From Saccoglossus kowalevskii (taxonomy: Eukaryota > Hemichordata > Enteropneusta > Harrimaniidae), in the NCBI RefSeq assembly GCF_000003605.2, contig NW_003107089.1, positions 1,055,966 to 1,119,965 on the forward strand: a stretch of DNA of 64,000 nt. The letters run 5' to 3'. This document shows, piece by piece, positions 24,247-38,000 of the stretch. The notes beneath the pieces were generated by a model. It was not told the origin of the DNA, made no database searches, and saw nothing but the letters and a program-made list of their open reading frames with translations. The translations under genes were made by a program, and so were the position numbers. Positions within the stretch are counted from its first letter, which is position 1. Each line of letters opens with the position of its first letter.

Positions 24247-26275
24247 GTTAAACGCCTGGCTAGTAAAGTAGCAATAACTACATCAAGAAAAGCAGATACA
24301 GTATTACCCCCTCCTAAAAACACATAATGGTTGAACCCCTAAAACAAATATGAAATGCAGATGTCACTGAATGAGATTTTATACAAATAAAAATAAATAA
24401 AAAGAAATTGATGGTTTCCTGTTGTGGACAGAGATGAAACAACAGATCAACACACATAGGTCACAGATCACAGCTTAGGCCAACCTAGGGCACTGGAACC
24501 TCAGTGATGTCAATACTGTGCACTAAATGAAAATACTTTTTTTTACAGCACATTATTTTTTCTCTTGTGATATCACAAGCTCTTGTTAATCAATTTTCAA
24601 ACCAATCACATCTTCAGAACATTTCTAAAAAAAAAAATTTGTTTTTGTTTTCTCTCTCTGTTTTGTTTTAAACCAAAAGATTCAAAGACAATTTTAGAAA
24701 CTATTTAAATTAATTTAAAAAAAACAAAAGAATTAAATTTAAAAACAACATCCTAGCAGTTCAGTTGTTGTCAGACCAAGTTAGTTTATATCATTCCATC
24801 ACGTATTAAAACCGAGATTACTATCCCTTTCCATTCGGACATTCCAGGCAGTCTCTCCTAACCTAACTTTGTGAAACAAGCCAACACAGCAAGCGGAACG
24901 TGAAGGATTTCCAAAAGACCCAATAAAAACATCCCTGATCAACACAATCCAGGAATTTTGACAATTTGCCAGACAACAGACTTGCAGGAAAAGAAGAAAA
25001 GATGATTGATAGCCATCCCTGCAACGATGGCGCGAGAAAAGATCTCAACTATTTTGTTCCTATGAGAAACATGATTGAAAGATTGGAGCTGTGTGTTGTC
25101 TTAATTCCCACTGACAATGTCAGAATGAAACTAAGATGCCAGGCGTAAAAATATACATCTGGGAAAATGTTCATCCCGCAGGTCGCTAGACGTGAAGTCA
25201 TTTCATTAAACATGCTGGTATTAATACGATTTGTGATGACGCAAGTGATACTAGCGTTGCAGTGAAACTTGCACATTCATGAGACATTTCGTAGTTCATA
25301 AATCAGATCTACACCATCATGCATACATTTCAATAATGCTACAGATTCCCCATGTTTTGTAAACAACTCTTTTTTTAGAAGAAATTCTTGAAATAAAGAC
25401 ATTTCGATTAATGTTGGGCAATATTGAGAAATGGATTTAACTTTAATTGAAATCCTGAAGTTCAATTTAAGGAGCACTAGTGCGGTAAGGGAACATCAAA
25501 TTAACAAAACAATTTTTAAGCCTTTTATTTTCAAGCCTTGTTTTTAACGGCAGTTGACCATGTGGTCAGATACTTAACTATATCTGTGACAAATTAAGTG
25601 TCGTATAAACTATAAATAATGCTAGAAAAGTTCATATAAAAGAGATATATTTCACTTCATAAGAATCTTAAACATGAAATAGAAGGTTTTGAACAGTAGT
25701 GTATGCACAATGTTGTTTAACTTATCTGGCAAATCTTTGCTTAGCTTTCCTTAATTTAGTTTTACATTTTATTAACGTTTGAAAAATAATTTGATTTCCA
25801 CTTTTCTTTTATTCTGATCAAAATACTCCATTTAAAAGTATCAATACCACATTTCCTGTTGTTTACTCATAAGTTATAGCGATAACTTGATACATTGTAT
25901 TAACTATCACCACACAAATCATTCAGCCACAAAAGTAAGAGTCTGGAAGTAACAACAGTTTTTTTTATTTTAACCAGCCAGTGGGGAATGCTAAAATATG
26001 ATAAAGCCACTGGTAAACACAAAAGTATTTTTTTCCAGTATTTATATAAACATTACTATTTATGCAATGTTTTACAACAACAATGACCCCTGGAATACCC
26101 CACTGACACCATATTAATTATTTTCTGCAATCTCATGTTTTTCAAATTATCCCATGCTTCATGTTTCTTATTTGCGATCATTTCCAACTATTCCATAACT
26201 TTCTATATCCGCCTCATAATTCCCCTCTAAATCATTTTCCTTCTTCCATCTCATGGTGTAAATTAACCTGCCATG
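24247..26275. other. AT-rich DNA, no gene seen
   Basis: Contains A/T tracts near 24620-24750 and short open frames (up to 75 codons). None has a recognisable motif or splice borders that I trust. Confidence 0.45.
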
Positions 26276-26522
26276 TTTAACCTTTTCACCACAAGTTCCC
26301 TCTTTTCATCACAAATTCACAAAATAGTCCTGTTTATAGTCTGCACTTTCCTTCAGAAAATTGGGACAAAAATAGCCAAATTTTTTGATTAAAAATAGAA
26401 AATTGACTCAGATTTTGTCTGTTGGCTCCAAAATTAGGGTTCATTTCCAGAAATATTGAAGAATATATGAAAAAAGTGCAGAAAAATCTGTGTGAGAAAG
26501 TCTGGTAGAGAAAAGGTTAGAC
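26276..26522 (+). mobile_element. TTTAACCTTTTC-ended element, copy A (247 bp)
   Basis: It starts TTTAACCTTTTCACCACAAG and ends GTAGAGAAAAGGTTAGAC, so the ends are short inverted repeats (TAACCTTTTC). The inside matches the reverse complement of 46374-46562 through CCCTCTTTTCATCACAAATT, then GTTTATAGTC and GCA, TTTCCTT, ATTGACTCA, and AGTGCAGAAAAAT against AGTACAGAAAAAT. This supports a dispersed non-autonomous family. No coding capacity. Confidence 0.7.
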
Positions 26523-26623
26523 TTCATACGCGATTGGGCATTTTTTTTTTCTAGACTGCCTCCAAATTTGTACAAAAAAAGCAAGTATGGCTCCCAAATA
26601 CTACATTTATTTGTACCACTGGT

Positions 26624-27024
26624 NNNNNNNNNNNNNNNNNNNNNNNNNNNNNNNNNNNNNNNNNNNNNNNNNNNNNNNNNNNNNNNNNNNNNNNNNNNNN
26701 NNNNNNNNNNNNNNNNNNNNNNNNNNNNNNNNNNNNNNNNNNNNNNNNNNNNNNNNNNNNNNNNNNNNNNNNNNNNNNNNNNNNNNNNNNNNNNNNNNNN
26801 NNNNNNNNNNNNNNNNNNNNNNNNNNNNNNNNNNNNNNNNNNNNNNNNNNNNNNNNNNNNNNNNNNNNNNNNNNNNNNNNNNNNNNNNNNNNNNNNNNNN
26901 NNNNNNNNNNNNNNNNNNNNNNNNNNNNNNNNNNNNNNNNNNNNNNNNNNNNNNNNNNNNNNNNNNNNNNNNNNNNNNNNNNNNNNNNNNNNNNNNNNNN
27001 NNNNNNNNNNNNNNNNNNNNNNNN
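26624..27024. other. Assembly gap (401 N)
   Basis: A run of undetermined bases. Open frames that cross it are artefacts, including the minus-strand frame at 26441-27154 whose first residues look like a signal peptide. Confidence 0.99.
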
Positions 27025-30000
27025 GTGGTTTTGAACTAATTTTCAACGGAGCAACATTGTAATAGAAACCATAATTTGTAATTGGATTTGAATTATCACA
27101 TGACACCAATCCCTGTGAAAAAACACACACAAGGAAAAGCAATTTTGTTAGCATTTATATTTCTCAGTGTTTAATTTTTGAATGTTTTTGGAGTTTATTA
27201 CATTTAATTAAAAAGCTTTCTTCTGAAAAACAGGATACCAAATTCTCTTCATAAAAAAAAATCTAACAAATAGACTATTTTCCCTGTGAGATCCCACATT
27301 ATGCATGAAAATGAACGAAAAACACAGGACAAACAATGGTCATAGTGCCATAGTGGCGTCAAACGCGATTTGTCAAACGCAAAAGTATTTTGGGGTACTT
27401 CCATGCTTAATAATGTGCTGTACACATTTGATGATGGTCATTTTGATGAAGTAAGGATATCTTAAACTCAATATTCCTCTCTTCAAAGATCGGCATTTCC
27501 ACATTGAGCTATAATAAAATAAATTAAAATTTTTGTGGCAGGCGCTCGGTTCGCTCCATTCATGCAATATGCGAGATATCACAGTGAATGGAAAATCACC
27601 TACCCCCGAAATTAAAGGAAAACAGCCAACAAGACGATCAAAAATTAAACATCCCACCATACATGTATACTTTCTTTTTACTGGAACTACTGAAATGTGT
27701 CAATATCAACAATCAAACTGAGTTAATTCGGTATGCCTAAATTCATACCGATTACTGCTACATACGTGCAATCGGGAAATTGCCAGCAATTTGAAGTTTC
27801 CACCAGTACCATAAGAAACTTCACAGCAAATGTACCCATACATAACTTAATCTCAAACATGTGCTAGAAAAAAAAGAGTCTTGTTATTTCCAATTTTTAA
27901 ACACATGCCTTATGCACCAGTTTACACACGTTCTTTTAGACATGTTTGAAAATAGACAAATAATTATAAAACTTTTTGACATGTTGTTGTAGACTACGAA
28001 CTGTATTTATGTAACCCGTAATTCATACCCAGCCACAGCTGGGCCCTGTCTTTTTTAACAAAATGCGCAGACACAACAAACAGCCTTTAACAGACTAAAA
28101 CACATGTGAATGAGAAACATAAAATCTTAACGATATACTAAAAAGACTTCATGTAGAGGAATTATAGCAAAGCACCAGTATACACATGGGCCAAGTATAA
28201 AGCAAGTGTTATGACCTCCAACCCAACCACTCTGTACTTACAAATTACACCAGTGAAGTCGTGAATACTTTGTTCTTAGCACTTGCCTTTTAGTTGTCAG
28301 GCTCTATCTTTCATATGGATATTTATTGATGGGGAAAACCTTTGCGTTTTAATAAATTCTCTCGATTGACAATGTTTGACTTTTTAAAATCTTTAATTTC
28401 CCGGGCGGGGGCAAGGGCCATCCGGAGTCATCTGCCGATAGATAGAATCATTTCAGAGTTTGACATTTTTAAAATTGCTCATTTGAGCTGAGAAATTACC
28501 TGTATTTGAGCCGAATTGTATGAGGTATTACATTTCAGCTGCCCTGGTATTGTGTCATGTCTGGTTATCGCAGATAGGTGAAATAAAAGAATCCTTTCAC
28601 CATAAAAAGCGTAATCATTTCTTGACATCGTCCATTATCGAAGAGCAGTGTCATCACCTGTCTACAAAATATATTTACCTCTCAAATCAAGATGGATTCA
28701 TTCAAAGAAGCATTTTTTTTTTCTTTCTTTATCACAATGGCAGGCATAATGCACAGATTTTAATTTCTCTCTATTGCCAAAAATATTTCAAATCTCCGCC
28801 TTTCAAAGAATGCATAGAAAACATGTAATCTGTCACCGCCGCCATAAAGAGAAGCAGTGAATTGAGATGTTTTTGCTATCAGCATCACGAGTGAAAAAAC
28901 CCTTAAGGCAAAATATCAAGGACTGATTACGAAAAATAGGAATCTGAAGTGAAAAATATCGCACCTTTGTACTTTGGAATTTTAAGCTGCCTTTTTAATT
29001 ACACGTTTTTTTTTATATCTTTTCGGTTCTTTTGTGAAACGTTGGACGCTACTGACAACTGTACCATTTGTGTGATGGAACACAGATAACTTGGCACGCA
29101 CATTTCACACGAGCATATTATCAATATCAAGGAAATATGCTTTTGAAAAAACCACACGATGACACATTCGGTGACAGCACAACACAATATCAACAAATGC
29201 GTGATTGAGATGTGATATAAATGTAGCGCTAAACGTGATAGTATTCCAGGGAATTGCTGTAGTATTTTGTACCTCAGTGATCATAAATAAAAATGATGGG
29301 GGTTATCTCCAGCATCAGATTATGCAAGAGCATCACCGATATCATACAGCGCAGCGTTAACGGTTTCCATCAGACTATGAGAATCACTGTCAGAGATGTA
29401 TACACAATCACTGACCATTGATAAACTGCAAGAAAACGGGGAACAGTTGCTCTATAATTGGATTTTTAACATACTTGACACGTTGCAGTAGTAATATTAA
29501 AATGTAAGACGATAAGATGACGAGAATGTTTCCATCTTGAGGTTGCGTTTGATGAGCGTCAATTTTTTGTGGTTCGGGTAAATAGAGATCATAAACTTTG
29601 ACCTTAATGCTTCTTAAAGGTCATTCTCCATGTCATTTAATGGGCGGGGAGGGATATTTAGATTTTTGAACAATAACTTCATCATGTGAAAACATTACCA
29701 GTCTAGAGTAGATTGCTACCAGTTGACAGGTTGGTAGGTCGAATTTACTACGTGCTGAAAAGCGAGGGCACATATGGGTAACATATCCAAGGAAATACAA
29801 ACTGGTAAAACAACAAGATAGCAAGGTTACAAATATCTGAGACAATCAAGATGAAGGTACTATTTAATGTTGGAGCAGGCATAAATATATATTTGTAATG
29901 TCGCATTCTATTGGTTTTCAAACTAACAGGTAGCTAGATGTTAGCCAATTGGCTGAGTCAGTCAAGAAGATGTTTCAGAGACACCTATATTGAAAAAATA

Positions 30001-33000
30001 CTAAAGTTGAAAAAAATTATCACATCTTTTACTGAAAAAAATCTGCTCAAAGTAGGGGACAGATCATTAACCTCAAAGCGCAAACCCATAGAACCTACCT
30101 CACTTCAAACATAATTGCACCTTCCCTGAAAAATCATTTCAAAGCATGATACTGCTAAAGTGGGAAAAAAAATCTCAACAGCTAAGCTCTGGAATTTTTT
30201 GAAACATTAATGAGTTTAAGTGAGATCCCAGGTGAGATGTGTTAACCGATATATCACCCAATGACATTCTAGTATCCAAAATGGGATCTAAAACACAGAA
30301 CAGAGAGAACGATAGATAATGACTGCACCCACTCTAGAGCAAGGTTAATGAAGTCAAGCCCATGGGGCACCAAAATTAAACAACACCAATGTGGAAATAA
30401 TAATAAATTAATTCAACACAGTTGGGATCACAATACATACACTGGTTTCCTGGTTATAGAAAAATGAACCAATTGGAGCCAATTAACAGTTACATGCTTT
30501 CCTGTTCAAATCACAAAACTGAAGTAAAAAGTCAATTAAAGTCTTAATTAAGATACATGTAGGTATACGCTGAAGAAACAGTTATTACTATGGGAAGGGT
30601 ATACAAAAATACAAAATTTATCAAACTTCCTCTCAAAAAAACAGTCACATTTTAGGCTTTATTTTCTGTAGTGAAAATAAATATAAAAAAAGCTGTGGGA
30701 ACTTTTAAAGTATAAAGTGCAGCTAGCAAAGCAATACATGTTGCTAACATAAAATAGCGGACTTAAAGTCTCTGGTATAAATCATTTTGAGCTAGAATCA
30801 AACATTTTTCATGTTATTTATTTGTTTTACTAATAATTCATCATTGCATGACGTAACTTAGAAACAATTTTAATTGGCATAACAAGAGAACAACAGAGTG
30901 ACTGTACTGGGTAATAGTGAAGTGTGCAGGGAGAGGACACACAGATACAAGGTTACGGAGTAACCACATGGATCACAGGGAATTTGTTGTGAGGGGTGTC
31001 ACGACCAGGGGACGAGATGGAGAGGCTGTCACCTATAAAAAAGATTGAAAAATCAATATTAGACAAGCTATGGCTGATATGTTTATAGGAACTCTATCGA
31101 TAATGTTCCGTCGTACAAACAATTGTGGACATGGGTGCAAAGCAGCTAAGTAGTTACACAGGTACGAAGCATTGTCCATTCTTTTATCGCTTGTTAACCT
31201 TTGCCAGAGGGATACATTTTATGACTAGTTAACAGTGCCAGGTGGCAGGCCATTACTCTTCAGTATAAACCCAATTCTTCTGATCGAACAGTTCATGTAC
31301 TCATAGCAACAGCCCCCTCATTTTCGTTTCTCCCTACAGACTTCCGTCTTTCCATCCATTGTTCTGTAGTGTTATTTTATTTTCAATAAATTAACTGCAG
31401 ATACAGGCTGTAGCTATAGAAGCAGTGTTTATTTGTTGCCGAGAGAGGTGTAAATATCAGCCTATGAATGAAGCATGACCTGAGCTGTCCCCCAAGTTGA
31501 CCCGTCTCCTACGTAGACAGTCTCAATGGTCTGACTGACAATCAGTTGCTTTCCATTGTATACTGACTGCTGTTTCTTGCATGACCCCCTGACATTCACA
31601 CAATGATAAGCACTCCCATGCTGAAAGTCCCAGTCAGTTTGTCTTCATGGCTAGTTACTTTTCACTGGCGGCTGTAAAATGAGGCATAAAAGAAACTAGC
31701 GCAGAGCTTCAGAAATGTATGGATGTTCACGATCAAGTGTTTAACCCCCACACAACAATAGTGTCTGTGTACAACTGTACCAAAACATTTAAGTTCTTTT
31801 ATTAACAGCCAAAGATATCACACTTTTGACGTCAAACGTACCTCAACGCCTGGTGCTTTACAATACCTCAGCAAATAAGAAGCTATCAAACTAATCAGAT
31901 GTTTAAAAAATATAAACAACAATTATTTCCTCATTGTACATGGATGCTTTCCCTCATTAACATGTATAAGCTTGCTCAGAATGAGGAAGTGTAAAATAGC
32001 TGTTTCTTTCCTGTGTTGGGCGATGGTACACTCAAATAAGACCAAGAAACCATATTTCCTTTCTGATCAAAAACTTTACTTCCATCTCTAAACTTTGGAA
32101 AAATTCCTAATCACCCAGTAAAAAATTACACCTTATTTATAAGCAACTGTAAGTTTTGTTGTTCAGGGCCCATTACAAGACCCCATGCATTGTTGCAACA
32201 AAGTTAATTTGAAAACAAAGGCAGCCCTATAGATATAACCAAGCTCAGGGTTGCGGCACCTGGCGTCCAACTATGGCAAAATAATTGTATCTTGAAATCG
32301 CAGATTTGATCAAATACATCGATTTGTGGTGTGAAACTTTAGGCTCAGAGCTTAAAGTCTGTGCCACATGGTAGTAAAATGACATTTATGGATTTTCAAA
32401 CATATTTAGCAAACCAGGATCGCACAATAATTTTTTTGCTCTGAGGGGGCTTCAATCATCAAAAAGCCAAGCCTATTCTCAATAAATTTGTATTTTATAT
32501 AAAAAGAAAATTAATAATATTTCCTGAAAATTACAGTTTAACAATATATATATATAATACAAAATTCCAATCGCTTACATGAAAACCACAATTTGGTTGT
32601 TATGAGGGAGCTAGTTTCACCACAGTAACCGCTACCGCTGCTTTACCAATGTACAGCCCATTGTTGTGGTCTTTTTTTATGCTATTATACATTGAAACTC
32701 TGACAAGGGTTATTATACACATCCATTAAAAGATGAAGATACAAAGGAAACTCCATTTATCCACCTAAACAGATTCAATGAACTAGAACTTTTCATTCAG
32801 TCAAATTTTCCTCCCTCCCTCCCTCCCTCCCTCTTCTCTCCTCTGGCAACATCTGCTTGAAAGTGCTCTTTTGGGGCCAAATGTAGAACCCCATGTGGGT
32901 AGAGGGAGTATGCATGTCTGCTGGAACAGCCACAGCAAACATGTTCACAGCATGTTTAGGAGACCTTATCTGTCTGCCATCTGTGAGCGCTTATTAAGTT

Positions 33001-34986
33001 ACAGTTGTAATTGACTTTTAGGGGGTGACACCACCTACAAGCAAAGCCACACTGCTGCACAAAGCACCCTGTCCTTAATCAGGACATTCAGCAGACTTGT
33101 TTTTTGGCAAGTTTGAATAAACTTGTCACTAAAAACAAGGAATGTTCTCACCACAGTCAAAGCAGTGCTCCGGAACATGTTAGAAATCTGCTTGCTGATT
33201 AAAACAATTGTGGGTAAAAAAAGAAGCTAAGATTGTTTGCCTCCTGAAGTGGGGGTATGACTGTCAAATGACAAAGCCAGACGGGGTCAACATGTTGACA
33301 TAAAAATTAGTGTATATCAGAGCCCAGATCAGCCTAGCAATTATAAAGGGCCTGAACACAATCAATCACAAATACAGGATAGTAAATCCAGAGCTGATTC
33401 ATACCAAACTAAATTAACCATACTTTCAACATTTCTAAACGTGACAGATTTAATTTAGTTCTTGAAAACACAAACAACTGAATGTGTGAACTGGGAAAAA
33501 AAAGAAGCAATAGAAGGAAAGAAAAAAGTTCCTTTTACAGGAGGGGTGAATACGTATAGGAGTGTGATTAAAAGTCTGGTGTTTAAAAAAAGATTTTTCA
33601 TTTTGGTTTAGGAAAATAGAAATAAGTTGATTTTTCTCTATTTTTAGCACAAATACTAAAATATCACTCATGACATATATAAAGTTCTTCCGTGTAGACG
33701 AATATAATCTGGATTCTCTACAACACTAGAGGGAAAATATTTTCTAAACCTGGTAAGTCACACATCCCGGATAATCCACAAATTTCATTTTGTCAAAATC
33801 AGAGTTTTCTCCAGACGATGGGGAAGGGGGTGGGGTGCGGGAAAGAATATGATTGTTAAAAAGTGTGCAACTACAGTGATAAACTTAAACTTTCTTGTAG
33901 TTCTGCAAGACTTGATATTATTAATTGACCTTTTATTATTTCAAACAAGCAATTTTTCTTTTTGTGAGTATTTTAAATCTGAAAGTGGTCTGATATTTTT
34001 AGTGGTGGGAAACCAATATTAAAATCTGACAAATTGGTTTTAAAGGATCAACAATTCTTTACCAAAACAAATTTATTACAAAATTATGCTAACTGTTTTA
34101 TAGTTAATGATCATGAAGAAAAAAAGACAGGTAGTGTTTCTTTGTTTCCATCTAGTTTTCAAAGCACTCCAAGATATAATATTTATTTTTAAAGCAAATA
34201 TCTATTCATGCAACAATTTTATTACCTTTCTCGAAAGCATGCAGAGAAAAAGAGAAAAAACTTGCCCCATTTCCTCTCCGATGTAGCATTTCATCACGGG
34301 TACTTGAACCAACTGACAAAAGACTAACAAGTACAGGTGAGAAAAGTCGGAAAACTATAAAGTCAGCCCAGTCAATCAGTAAGGCATTTAATGCCTTGTA
34401 AAAAAAGAACATAAATTTCAAGTTGAAGTAGCCGTTGAAAGATTAGTCTGGGGCAGCACCAACTGGAACAGATCCTTGCTATTATTACCAGCTTTTTTTC
34501 ACTTCAACTATAAAAGTTTGCGTAGGTTTTCTAGATGTGCACGCCTTTTAAATACACCTATTTAGTGTCAGACTGCAGGCTAAAATAAGATTGGAGTCAA
34601 TTTAAACAAATTCCAACATGGTTGACCAGTTAGGCACAATATGTCTGGTGGGTTCTATATGCATGCATGTGATAGCCAGCCATTGTTGGCAGGAGGCATA
34701 CAGCAGGCAGGCTGTAGCTAACCACAAAAACTGCCCAGCATGGCATACACTTTCAATCGCTGGGACGATCGTTTTACAATAGTCCACAACCCGCACACTG
34801 ATCCCCACTTGTAAATTTGTACTTAATTACAGCTAGAGTCTGACCTCGGGGTCTTTAGTGTGCAACAATGTGCACAATTCAATCTGAATCTTTTTGAACT
34901 TTGCAGGCCATTATTGGTAACATAAAAGGCTATTGAGAACGCTCTGAAACCGTGATCCAGTTGAATCAGTTAATACCTGGTGGGGA
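27025..34986. other. Long unique AT-rich stretch without a recognisable gene
   Basis: About 8 kb with no open frame above about 100 codons and none with a known motif. It contains a CpG-bearing G-rich patch at 28400-28440 (TTCCCGGGCGGGGGCAAGGG) and a (TA)n run near 32546-32558. A pyrimidine tract with CCCT repeats lies at 32807-32843. It also holds much unique sequence that could be intron or intergenic regulatory DNA. Confidence 0.45.
32807..32843. repeat. CCCT-rich pyrimidine tract
   Basis: About six CCCT units in a row followed by CTTCTCTCCTCT. The tract is all pyrimidine on the plus strand, so it could form non-B DNA; no function is implied. Confidence 0.85.
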
Positions 34987-35042
34987 TGGTCACCTGGGTC
35001 ACGAGGTCAAGCACCTCAATGGGCTGTAAAATAGCTTGACCT
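34987..35042 (+). promoter_or_regulatory. Cluster of four nuclear-receptor half-sites
   Basis: Three direct half-sites lie in a row: TGGTCA (34987-34992), GGGTCA (34996-35001) and AGGTCA (35004-35009). The first two are spaced 3 bp (DR3) and the last two 2 bp (DR2). A fourth, TGACCT on the opposite strand (35037-35042), reads CCAAGGTCAAG as an extended monomer site. The density is well above what AT-rich background would give. Which receptor would use it, and whether it is active, cannot be told from sequence alone. Confidence 0.45.
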
Positions 35043-38000
35043 TGGCAATATTTGTTTGCTACCCACTCTTCTAATTGATGGCTTGCATAACAGTTGGTGA
35101 CCCTTGGAGATTCGATACAGTTAAATAGTCCTGGCATGCCCAGTGGTGTAGCATTTCTAGTGTACTGGCATTCCAATCCTTACTATGATGTCCACTGTTC
35201 TTAATAGTCGCCGATCTTCGTCTAATTACATTATCGATGCAGGAGAATGCGAAACTTGTTTTCAATCATACCACAACATAATTGTTTCATACATGTGTGT
35301 ATATAGATTGATCATCTGATCTCGTATTTTAATGACAACCATCAAACTCATCAACTTTTTTTATGAGTGTGTGAAACTAATAAAAGTTGTATTAAAACCT
35401 TGTAACCAAACCTTCTTGTATAAGCAATTGCAGCCAGGGGAGCTGTTAAATGCAGACACCCTTAAAAAAAAATTCATGCTTTTTTGACATTTGTTTTGTC
35501 CTAATCTTCACTAACGTGATTAATTATCTCACAAACATTACTTGTGCAACAATGATCCCTTGACCAAAGTAGGCGCTTTCATATAATGAAGATAGCTCAT
35601 TTAACATATTTCAATTTTGTTTTGTTTTGTTTTGTTGTTTACCTTAAAGGGATTAGGTAATTTATTTCCAAAAAGAATATTTTTTTTTTTTTAAGAATAA
35701 TCCTGGCAAACATCCAGGCAGTTTATTAACAGTACGTCATGGTGTCCAACACTATGATGAGCATACACATAATCAGCTATCATTAAAAATGACAGATCGA
35801 ATGTTATTAACGTTTACCACGAAAACTGCTGACAAACATTTTGCATAATTAGGAGCAGTTTATCATTGTTAGCACAATACAAGATCATATGAAGCAGATA
35901 AACCTACCATAAATTATAGAACAAAAAAGTACAATATGATGTAACAATGAATTAAAAAACACATTCAATTTGCAATAGAAAGAAGTCTCAGTAACCACCA
36001 ATTAAAAATTAAAAAGGGAAGACATACCAGAAGAAAAAAGAATATCCAGGTACGTTCAATGAAGGAAAGAGGATGAAGAACACTTCATAACATCATGTTC
36101 ACTAGATAGTTCACATCGCAAGATCTTACTAGAAGAGGCTAATAATGTATGAACAATTTTCTGAACTTAAGCAATAGTAGGAAGTTTCTAATTTTAAAGA
36201 AAAGCAGAAACACTATGATCCATATATCACTGGTAAAATTTATTAAAAACAGATTTCTCCAAAGACAACTACTTCTAAATTAACCTTTTTTTAAATTCTT
36301 ATTAAATTGTGTTCAGTATTTTATTTGTATGTTTTTCGTTCTTATGTAACCATTTTAATTCCTTCTGAGGAGGTTTAAGCGTTTTTTAATAAATTGTAAT
36401 TGTGCATTGCTTCTTAAAAGCTGGTTTTGTTGAGAAGCAGTCAATTTGGCAAATGAATTTCACTCATGAAGCATTACTTGGATTACAAGAAAACAGAAAT
36501 AATTTTGAATGAAGAAGACAATGTGTGGTGCGTCAAAACAAACATGCATTTTCAACAACCACTAATTTTATCATAATACTGGGACAAACAGCTAACATTT
36601 ATTGCATAATGATTCAGCAAACTAAATTGATAATTAATTAATTAAGAGATAAATGACAAAGAAAAGACTCCTTTGATACACAACAATGAGTTTTACTATT
36701 AACATGTTGAATATTCGACATGTTGTAACACTAATTACTAATATCACGCTTTAATGAGGAAAATTCTTGAAACCATCTAATTGATAATCTAGAGTAATTT
36801 ACGAGAAGAAGCAGAAAGGAGACAGCAGAGATAATGTTTTTTTTTATAATATCAACAAGTTTTTGAAAAGATGTTGATGGTGGGTGGTGTATGGTTCTAA
36901 TTAGTTCAAGTTTACTTTACAACACTGAATATCACAAACTGGTGACTGGTGATTAAGTGACTGATCAAGTTTAATTCGAAGTAGTAGAACATGAACTTGT
37001 ACTTGATCCAATATGTTGATACATATGTAAGACAAGTAATAGGAATGATCAACAGTACACCCAAACAGAAAAAAAAAATGTTGGCAGATGAATACATAAT
37101 TTGTTCAAGAGATACAAAATAAAAGACTTGACCACTGAGTAGAACAAATTCTACCCATATATTGATTGCATTGCCTTAATAGCAAATTGCGGAGACAGAA
37201 AACCAATTAAGAAAGCAATGATCTTCATCAAGAAATAAAAAAAAAAAATAACACTTACAATGAATTATTTTAATGTCACCTAGAATTAATAAGATGTAAA
37301 TTGTGATGGATTTCTGAAAACCCAGCCATATGCCAGTGAATCAAGTATGGGAAGATGATTAATTACAAATTTCAAGGACTAAAAATAATTAATTAACACC
37401 CGATGAAACTTATTCATCATGAGTCATGTAGCAACATTGACAAAGGTGTTGAAATGTTGATCTCTTTGATACTAGTTATAACCATAAAAGACACAATGCT
37501 TGACGGAAGAACAATATGGAAGGTGGGGCGGGAGTGACATGTGGTTTTGCCGGCTATTCGATTAAAAAAGAACAAAAACCACCACACAAATATGACAACC
37601 TTTCTTTGATTAGCGGTAAAAAGCATTTAAAAGAATACCGGTAGCTGCTGATTTGATCTTTTTGTCAATACCAAGTTTGTCAGATGACTTTGATTTATAC
37701 TGGAAATTGCAACAATGCTTTCAGGAAACCACATGTAAGTTATAATGTGGCCATCTTCTAATTATCCCATTAATAATTATGCAGTTTCGTGCAGTCAATT
37801 GAAAAGTAACTTATGCTTTGCCACTCCATAGTCAGAATCATTTGGTTGCCGTTAATGGAAGATACCAAAGCGTCAAATTAGTTTTCAATACAGAAGCTGT
37901 GTAACTATTTTTTTTTTTGCCAGGGTATAACTAGATTGATAAAAAAAATACTCATCTTCATTAGACTTGATCGATCTGACAAATTTCTTACTTACTAGTA

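Noticed and set aside
26441-27154. 237-codon minus-strand frame starting with a signal-peptide-like stretch
   Set aside because: Most of it is undetermined bases in the assembly gap; the rest has no motif.
34295-34330. B-box-like GGTTCAAGTACCC on the minus strand
   Set aside because: No A box at the right distance and no tail; an isolated match.
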